Source: SZUA-186 sp041552135
GTDB lineage: Bacteria > Pseudomonadota > Gammaproteobacteria > UBA9214
Length of the DNA: 11,315 bases
Reading direction: 5' to 3'
NCBI GenBank assembly: GCA_041552135.1
Contig: JBFELL010000093.1
Location: 1-11,315 of the forward strand
Under the pieces are notes generated by a model. It was not told the origin of the DNA. It saw only the letters and a list, made by a program, of their open reading frames with translations, and did no database searches. This document shows positions 6,485-11,315 of this stretch, piece by piece (the first letter of the stretch is position 1; the number at the start of each line of letters is the position of its first letter). Made by a program: the position numbers and the translations under genes.

Positions 6485-7906
6485 ATGACGGACAACAATT
6501 CATCGGAAAAACCCTGGGGCGGTCGCTTCACCGAATCGACCGACGCCTTCGTCGAGGCATTCACCGCCTCGATCGGCTTCGACCACCGGCTCTACCGCCA
6601 CGATATCGCCGGCTCGATTGCCCATGCGCGCATGCTGGAGAGCGTCGGCATCATCAGCGACACGGAATGCCGACGGATTGTCGAGGGTCTGGAAGGCATC
6701 CTGGCAGACATCGAGCGCGGTGACTTCGCCTGGTCGGTGGCCCTGGAGGACATTCACATGAACATCGAGGCGCGGCTGATCGAGCGCATCGGCGAGACCG
6801 GCAAGAAACTGCATACCGCACGTTCGCGCAACGACCAGGTCGCCACCGACCTGCGGCTCTACCTGCGCGAGGAAATCGACGCCGTCTGTAGCGGGATCGA
6901 CCGCCTGCAGGACGCCCTGCTGGCACTGGCCGGCCGCGAGGCCGGCACCATCATGCCCGGATTCACCCACCTGCAGGTCGCCATGCCGGTCACCTTCGGC
7001 CACCACCTGCTGGCCTGGACCGAGATGCTGGAACGCGACCACCAGCGGCTGCAGGACTGCCGGCGGCGGGTCAATGTCATGCCGCTGGGCGCCGCGGCAC
7101 TGGCGGGCACCAGCTTCCCCGTTGACCGGGCCTGCACGGCGCGGCTGCTCGGCTTCGAGCGGCCGGCGGCCAATTCCCTGGACGCCGTCAGCGACCGGGA
7201 CTTCGTTATCGAGTTCTGCAGCGTGGCTGCCCTGGTGATGATGCATCTGTCACGGTTTTCGGAGGAGCTGATACTCTGGTCATCGGCACAATTCGACTTT
7301 ATTGAACTGCCGGACCGCTTCTGCACCGGCTCCAGCATCATGCCGCAGAAGAAAAACCCGGACGTCCCGGAGCTGGTCAGGGGCAAGAGCGGCCGGGTAT
7401 TCGGCCACCTGTTCAGCCTGCTCACCCTCATGAAGGGCCAGCCACTGGCCTACAACAAGGACAACCAGGAAGACAAGGAACCGCTGTTCGACAGTGTCGA
7501 CACACTGAAGGATTCACTCCGCGCCTTTGCCGACATGATGCCGGCACTGAACGTCCACCGCGATCGCATGCAGGCCGCTGCAAGACAGGGCTTTTCCACT
7601 GCCACCGACCTGGCGGACTACCTGGTGCGCAAGGGTGTGGCCTTTCGCGACGCGCACGAGATCGTCGGGCGCGCGGTGCGTGCCGGTGTCGAACAGGGCA
7701 AGGACCTGGCGGAGATGTCGCTCGACGATCTGCAGGTCTTCTCCCCGGCCATCGAGGCCGACGTCTTTTCGGTACTCTCCCTGGAAGGCTCGGTGGCCGC
7801 ACGCAACCATACCGGCGGCACCGCGCCCGAACAGGTCAGGGCCGCCCTTGCGGATGCCCGGGCACGGCTGGCGGAACGTCGGGACTCAAGCCAGGGTGTG
7901 GCCTGA
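6485..7906 (+). CDS. argH: Argininosuccinate lyase
   Basis: The 473-residue enzyme (EC 4.3.2.1) splits argininosuccinate into arginine and fumarate, the last step of arginine synthesis, as a cytoplasmic homotetramer. Visible marks: WGGRF near the start (11-15), EDIHMNIEARL (88-98), TARSRNDQVATDLRL (111-125), GFTHLQVAMP (159-168) with catalytic His162, LGAAALAGTSFP (201-212) and the fumarase/aspartase superfamily signature GSSIMPQKKNPD (282-293) with Ser284 on the flexible loop. Length and all motifs are normal, so it should be active. It is divergent to algZ, as in Pseudomonas. A small GCGCC / GGCGC hairpin (7907-7921) follows the stop codon directly but lacks a T-run, so readthrough into the PAS-GGDEF gene 42 bp on is likely. 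Confidence 0.97.
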   Translation: MTDNNSSEKPWGGRFTESTDAFVEAFTASIGFDHRLYRHDIAGSIAHARMLESVGIISDTECRRIVEGLEGILADIERGDFAWSVALEDIHMNIEARLIERIGETGKKLHTARSRNDQVATDLRLYLREEIDAVCSGIDRLQDALLALAGREAGTIMPGFTHLQVAMPVTFGHHLLAWTEMLERDHQRLQDCRRRVNVMPLGAAALAGTSFPVDRACTARLLGFERPAANSLDAVSDRDFVIEFCSVAALVMMHLSRFSEELILWSSAQFDFIELPDRFCTGSSIMPQKKNPDVPELVRGKSGRVFGHLFSLLTLMKGQPLAYNKDNQEDKEPLFDSVDTLKDSLRAFADMMPALNVHRDRMQAAARQGFSTATDLADYLVRKGVAFRDAHEIVGRAVRAGVEQGKDLAEMSLDDLQVFSPAIEADVFSVLSLEGSVAARNHTGGTAPEQVRAALADARARLAERRDSSQGVA

Positions 7907-7948
7907 GCGCCATGCCGGCGCAGAATCAACTGACAGGGTGTGCATGAC

Positions 7949-8740
7949 ATGTTGAACAAATTATCCCGCGAACAGGCAACAGCACTGATCGACGCCAGTC
8001 CGCTGGCAACCCTGCTGCTTTCGACCGACGGCCGCGTGCAGGCCTGGAACGCCGCTTTTGCCAGCCTGCTCGGCGAGAGCGCAGAGGCACCCGGTCACGA
8101 GCTGCTGGCACCCCTGCTGGGGCAGGGCACTGTCATCAGCTGGATCATGCCGGATGGCGACGAACGCTGGCTGGCTGTCGAAACCGTCACCCTGGAGGAC
8201 TGCACAGCACGCTTTTACCAGGACGTCACGGAGAAGCTGCGTATCAAGCAGGAGCGCGACGTCTGTTCCGAGGAACTGCAGGACCTGTCGCTGCACGATG
8301 CCACACTCACCAGTCTGCTCAACCGGCGCGGCATCCTGATATCGCTGGAGCCCCTGGTCGCGCGCAGCCGGCGCTACAACAGCCCGCTATCGGTCGTGGC
8401 CATGGGACTCGACGCCGGCAGCACGATCGACAAGGCGAGTGTGCAGGTGAGCTACCTGCTGAAGGACCAGACTCGCTGGGCCGACCTGGTCGGCTGCAAC
8501 CACGGCGGAGAGTTTATCCTCATCCTGCAGGAGACCACCCGGGACTCTGCACTGCTGCTGGTGGACAAGCTGACCGCCCACCTGAAGCGCATCAGTGAAG
8601 ACCGCGATACGCCCATAGGCGCCTGCTACGGCGTGACCGAGTGCCAGAAAAACGATGACGCCGCAGAGATCCTGGAACGCGCCGAAGGTGCACTGGCCGA
8701 GGCCCGCAACAACCAGAGCGGTACGGCAATTGCTGTCTAG
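7949..8740 (+). CDS. PAS-GGDEF protein with degenerate active site, possible c-di-GMP receptor
   Basis: A 263-residue soluble protein with no membrane segment. Residues about 7-95 look like a PAS domain (LIDASPLATLLLSTDGRV, then QAWNAAFASLLGE), joined by a short coiled linker to a GGDEF-type domain from about 112. There LTSLLNRRGI (120-129) matches the usual LTGLxNRR opening. The signature GGDEF is HGGEF (185-189): the metal/catalytic acidic residue is Gly and the first Gly is His. The inhibitory-site motif RxxD is kept as RWAD (176-179) with the normal five residues before the signature. Near the end ALYxAK has become ALAEAR. It is therefore probably not a cyclase but could bind c-di-GMP. 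Start chosen at ATG 7949, with AGGG 10 nt upstream, over GTG 7940, which leaves no room for that site. Probably cotranscribed with argH. Confidence 0.82.
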   Translation: MLNKLSREQATALIDASPLATLLLSTDGRVQAWNAAFASLLGESAEAPGHELLAPLLGQGTVISWIMPDGDERWLAVETVTLEDCTARFYQDVTEKLRIKQERDVCSEELQDLSLHDATLTSLLNRRGILISLEPLVARSRRYNSPLSVVAMGLDAGSTIDKASVQVSYLLKDQTRWADLVGCNHGGEFILILQETTRDSALLLVDKLTAHLKRISEDRDTPIGACYGVTECQKNDDAAEILERAEGALAEARNNQSGTAIAV

Positions 8741-8752
8741 GCTGACAGCAAT
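8729..8752. repeat. Perfect 9-bp inverted repeat across the stop codon of the PAS-GGDEF gene
   Basis: ATTGCTGTC (8729-8737) and GACAGCAAT (8744-8752) form a perfect hairpin whose 6-nt loop begins with the TAG stop codon. There is no T-run on either side, so it is not a standard intrinsic terminator. It could still stabilise or process the 3' end of the mRNA. The remaining 145 bp to the next stop codon (8753-8897) show only short hairpins, such as CGGC-ATTT-GCCG (8840-8851) and CCGTG / CACGG (8862-8877), the latter followed by TTCTTCTT. Confidence 0.45.
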
Positions 8753-8897
8753 CTGAATTCACACACCAGGCACTTCACACCGCAACCAGCCTGCGAAGGA
8801 AACCGTCCCATCCCGGCGCAGGCGAAGTGAGGCGGTTTTCGGCATTTGCCGTCTTTGCGTCCCGTGCAGCTTCACGGTGACATTCTTCTTGCAGACC

Positions 8898-9578
8898 TCA
8901 ACGCCGGCCAGCCAGGACCTTCACGATCCAGTCGCGAATGTCCCCGATTTCCTCCGGACACACGGCGTGCGGCATCGGGTAGTCATGCCAGTCAACCGCG
9001 TAGCCCTGCTGCTCCAGGTAATCGCGCGACCTCGACGCCCACGGCATGGGCACGACGGGGTCCTGCTGTCCGTGCGCCAGCATGATCGGGATATCGCTGT
9101 TTACAGGGGAGCGTTCCGCCGGCAGTGACGCCGCCAGCGGCAGATAGGCCGAAAGGACCAGGATACCGGCCAGTCGCTGCGGGTAGCGCAGGCCGGTATG
9201 CAGCACCACGGCACCACCCTGCGAGAAACCGGCCAGCAGGATACGTTCGGCCGGCACGCCGTGTTCGGCCTCGCGGCGGACAAGCGCTTCCAGCAGCCGT
9301 GCGGAGTCGCGGATGCCCGGCCCGTCCTCGATTGCCCTGAAATCGGTCGCGCTGATGTCGTACCAGGCACGCATGAGCATGCCGTTGTTAATGGTCACTG
9401 CACGTCTCGGCGCATGCGGCAATACGACCCGTACGGCCAGTGAATCAACGATGTCGAGCTGCGGGATGAGCGGCGCGAAGTCGTTACCATCCGCGCCCAG
9501 TCCATGCAGCCAGATAATGCTGGCCTGCGGCGCCGAGGCCGGGTTGATCTCCAGGGCATCGATCGTGTTCGTTTCCAT
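8898..9578 (-). CDS. Carboxylesterase / lysophospholipase-like alpha/beta hydrolase
   Basis: With the ATG at 9578 the protein has 226 residues, the normal size of the bacterial carboxylesterase / acyl-protein-thioesterase-like family (Abhydrolase_2). Marks: IIWLHGLGADGNDF (21-34) forming the oxyanion loop, GFSQGG (117-122) with nucleophile Ser119, HGQQDPVVP (169-177) with Asp173, and YPMPHAVCPEEI (200-211) with His204, a complete catalytic triad. No signal peptide, so cytoplasmic. Family members hydrolyse short esters or lysophospholipids; the natural substrate cannot be told. The frame extends upstream to 9809, but that part is low-complexity and overlaps the lptM gene on the other strand, so it is excluded. 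It is divergent to lptM with 86 bp between starts. Confidence 0.9.
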   Translation of the reverse strand: METNTIDALEINPASAPQASIIWLHGLGADGNDFAPLIPQLDIVDSLAVRVVLPHAPRRAVTINNGMLMRAWYDISATDFRAIEDGPGIRDSARLLEALVRREAEHGVPAERILLAGFSQGGAVVLHTGLRYPQRLAGILVLSAYLPLAASLPAERSPVNSDIPIMLAHGQQDPVVPMPWASRSRDYLEQQGYAVDWHDYPMPHAVCPEEIGDIRDWIVKVLAGRR

Positions 9579-9610
9579 GCAACACAGTATGCCGCAAATC
9601 GCACCCGGCA

Positions 9611-9639
9611 TTGGGTTTGACGTTAGCAGACCGTATACT
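9611..9639 (+). promoter_or_regulatory. Probable sigma-70 promoter of lptM-lysA
   Basis: TTGGGT (9611-9616) and TATACT (9634-9639) stand 17 bp apart. The -10 matches consensus at five of six bases, the -35 at three of six. The expected start, near 9646, lies before a good ribosome-binding site (GGAG at 9655-9658, 6 nt before the lptM ATG). No other promoter is seen for lysA. Confidence 0.5.
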
Positions 9640-9664
9640 TGCGGCTGAATTAACGGAGATCCCC

Positions 9665-9790
9665 ATGCCTGACCGAATCCCGGTTCGTGTGCTCTGCCTG
9701 GCCCTGTTGCTGTGCCTTGCCGGCCTCTGCGGCTGCGGCCAGAAAGGCCCCCTGTACCTGCCGGAGGAGCACGGGCAGGAGACACGGTAA
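9665..9790 (+). CDS. lptM: LptM-like small outer-membrane lipoprotein
   Basis: This 41-residue gene is shorter than common ORF cut-offs. It encodes a short hydrophobic leader (VRVLCLALLLCLAG) with lipobox LCGC (lipidated Cys24), then the family signature CGQKGPLYLPEE (24-35). This is the LptM (YifL) pattern: a Cys-Gly-x-Lys-Gly-Pro-Leu-Tyr block directly after the lipid anchor. In E. coli LptM helps the LPS translocon LptD/LptE mature in the outer membrane. Start chosen at ATG 9665 with GGAG 6 nt upstream. The stop codon is 5 bp before the lysA ATG, so the two genes form one transcript. lptM (yifL/lppL) upstream of lysA is the order known in Pseudomonas. Confidence 0.92.
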   Translation: MPDRIPVRVLCLALLLCLAGLCGCGQKGPLYLPEEHGQETR

Positions 9791-9795
9791 GGCGC

Positions 9796-11049
9796 ATGGA
9801 CTTTTTCACCTACCGCGACAACCACCTGCACGCCGAGGACATCGACCTCGGCGAACTTGCCGTGCAAACCGGCACGCCGTGCTATGTGTACTCGCGCGCC
9901 ACACTGGAGCGGCACTGGCGCGTGTTTGACGAAACGCTGGCCGGACAGCCGCATCTGATCTGCTACGCGGTCAAGGCCAACTCCAGCCTTGCCGTGCTGC
10001 AGCTGCTGGCCCGACTCGGCTCGGGCTTTGACATCGTCTCGGTCGGAGAACTGGAACGCGTGCTGCTGGCAGGCGGCGACCCCGGCAGGGTGGTGTTCTC
10101 CGGCGTCGGCAAGCGCGCCGATGAAATGCACCGGGCGCTGGAGGCCGGTATCCGCTGTTTCAACGTCGAGTCTATCGCGGAACTGCAACACCTGAACGCC
10201 GTGGCCGGCGGGGCCGGCATGACGGCGCCTGTCTCCCTGCGCGTCAATCCCGATGTCGATGCCGGCACCCATCCCTACATCTCGACCGGGCTGAGCGAGA
10301 ACAAGTTCGGCATCGATGTCGAACTTGCCCTGGACGCCTACCGGCGCGCCGCCGACCTGCCGCACCTCGAGGTCGTCGGTATCGACTGTCACATCGGTTC
10401 GCAGCTGACCGAGACCGCACCGTTTGTCGATGCCCTGGACCGGGTACTCGCCCTCATTGACCGCCTCGCGGACACCGGTATTTCACTCAGGCATATCGAT
10501 CTCGGTGGCGGCCTGGGCATCCGCTACCGCGATGCCGACAACCCGCCGCTGCCGGACGCCTACGCCAGGGCACTGCTTGAGCGGCTCGGCGAGAGCACGC
10601 TGGAAATCCTGCTCGAGCCGGGACGCGCCATCGCCGGGAACGCCGGCATCCTGCTGACCCGCGTGGAATACCTCAAGCAGACACCGGCCAGGCATTTCGC
10701 CATTGTCGATGCTGCCATGAACGACCTGCAGCGACCGGCGCTGTATGCAGCCTGGCATGACATCATCCCGGTGCAGCCCCGCACGGACATACCGGCCGCG
10801 TGCTACGACATCGTCGGGCCGGTCTGCGAGACCGGTGATTTTCTCGGCAAGGACAGGGAGCTTGCCCTCGCCGAGGGCGACCTGCTGGCCGTGCGCTCGG
10901 CCGGCGCCTACGGCTTCACCATGAGCTCCAACTACAACTCGCGACCGCGCGCCGCCGAGGTCATGGTGGACGGTGACAGCTTTCACGTCATCCGCGACCG
11001 CGAAACCCTGCAGGACCTGATGCGCGGTGAACACCTTTTGCCGGAATAA
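9796..11049 (+). CDS. lysA: Diaminopimelate decarboxylase
   Basis: The 417-residue PLP enzyme (EC 4.1.1.20) makes L-lysine from meso-diaminopimelate, the last step of lysine synthesis. It is a fold-type III decarboxylase: N-terminal TIM barrel with the PLP Lys60 in CYAVKAN, GFDIVSVGEL (77-86), NKFGID (169-174), HIGSQ (199-203), phosphate-binding GGGLGI (237-242), EPGRAI (274-279), then a C-terminal beta domain with VGPVCETGD (340-348; Cys344 and Glu345 reach into the partner active site) and AYGFTMSSNYN (371-381). Length is normal. The frame is open back to 9712, but that part lies within lptM; ATG 9796 sits 5 bp after the lptM stop codon with AAGG just upstream. dapF, the usual next gene, does not follow. 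Confidence 0.97.
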   Translation: MDFFTYRDNHLHAEDIDLGELAVQTGTPCYVYSRATLERHWRVFDETLAGQPHLICYAVKANSSLAVLQLLARLGSGFDIVSVGELERVLLAGGDPGRVVFSGVGKRADEMHRALEAGIRCFNVESIAELQHLNAVAGGAGMTAPVSLRVNPDVDAGTHPYISTGLSENKFGIDVELALDAYRRAADLPHLEVVGIDCHIGSQLTETAPFVDALDRVLALIDRLADTGISLRHIDLGGGLGIRYRDADNPPLPDAYARALLERLGESTLEILLEPGRAIAGNAGILLTRVEYLKQTPARHFAIVDAAMNDLQRPALYAAWHDIIPVQPRTDIPAACYDIVGPVCETGDFLGKDRELALAEGDLLAVRSAGAYGFTMSSNYNSRPRAAEVMVDGDSFHVIRDRETLQDLMRGEHLLPE

Positions 11050-11315
11050 TCTGTTCACCGCAGAGGACGCAAGGTAAAGAAGGCTAAAAATCAATCTCGC
11101 CTGTAGCGCAGGTCGGGTTACGCCCTTTGGGCCAACCCGACCGGATCTGTTTCTGCTCTGTGAACACTCCACCGGCCAAAGCCGGTGGCTTCGGGTTACG
11201 GCTGAAAGCCGGATGGATCGGCCATTCGGCCGATTAACCCCCTCTCCCTCAGGGAGAGGGGATCATATAAAGCGCCTCTTCCTGATTCATATCCCCTCAT
11301 CCTGGCCTTCTCCCG
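11050..11315. repeat. Palindrome mosaic downstream of lysA
   Basis: No gene is seen here. At least five different palindromes are packed into 150 bp: GGTCGGGTT / AACCCGACC (11111-11142) enclosing GCCC-TTT-GGGC; CCACCGGC / GCCGGTGG (11169-11188) with loop CAAA; CGGCT / AGCCG (11199-11211); ATCGGCC / GGCCGAT (11217-11234); and CCCCTCTCCC / GGGAGAGGGG (11239-11261) with loop TCA. A CCCCTCATCCTGGCC-type sequence then runs to the window edge and looks like the start of a second copy of the last type. The first part (11054-11080) recalls the dispersed ACCGCAGAGGACGCAAGG repeat. Several of these resemble dispersed intergenic repeats known from many proteobacteria. They may also serve as the 3' end of lysA mRNA, though no stem has a proper T-run. 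Confidence 0.7.

Noticed and set aside
9484..10392. Open frame of 302 codons on the - strand opposite lysA
   Set aside because: It is the reverse-frame shadow of lysA and lptM, which have full motif support.
1..11315. CRISPR array, tRNA, rRNA, riboswitch or complete insertion sequence
   Set aside because: Read through for regular direct repeats, cloverleaf arms, rRNA-like blocks and transposase motifs; none was found.

Overview
The window reads as ordinary core chromosome of a GC-rich gammaproteobacterium. Two things show this. The run lptM-lysA, argH, algZ-algR and hemC-hemD resembles the neighbourhood known from Pseudomonas and relatives, where algZ (fimS)-algR-hemC-hemD lies divergent to argH and lptM-lysA-dapF lies not far away. 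The window also opens with the tail of a VPLPA/PEP-CTERM protein, a sorting signal found only in bacteria with an exosortase. The genus cannot be named from this. It need not be Pseudomonas: the synteny is compacted and interrupted, and an exosortase lifestyle points more to environmental Gammaproteobacteria.

Layout. Bases 1-99 hold the C-terminus of an exported VPLPA-CTERM protein on the + strand, followed by a clear terminator. From about 487 to 3968 the - strand carries hemC, hemD (1-nt overlap) and, after a 219-bp gap holding a palindromic repeat, a gamma-glutamyltransferase-family gene that probably has its own transcription start. A small + strand gene for an exported thioredoxin-fold protein (3997-4566) sits between hemC and algR. 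It is divergent from hemC with 28 bp between start codons, and convergent with algR with a 20-bp overlap of coding ends. The LytTR-type regulator algR and its membrane histidine kinase algZ follow on the - strand (4547-6378) with an ATGA overlap. Divergent to them is argH (6485-7906), then a PAS-GGDEF protein whose active-site signature is broken (7949-8740). A carboxylesterase-family hydrolase (8898-9578, - strand) is divergent to lptM (9665-9790) and lysA (9796-11049). After lysA, where dapF would be expected, the last 266 bp hold a mosaic of at least five unrelated palindromes and no gene.

How the genes work together. hemC and hemD make uroporphyrinogen III for haem, sirohaem and cobalamin. 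argH finishes arginine synthesis and lysA finishes lysine synthesis. lptM encodes a small lipoprotein that assists LPS-transport assembly. algZ/algR form a two-component system that, in relatives, controls surface behaviour; the PAS-GGDEF protein may be a c-di-GMP sensor. No CRISPR array, tRNA, rRNA, phage gene or transposase gene was seen. I found no convincing new multi-gene system. The items most worth a second look are the thioredoxin gene inserted into the algR-hemC junction, the I-site-retaining but catalytically broken GGDEF protein, and the palindrome mosaic at the right edge.
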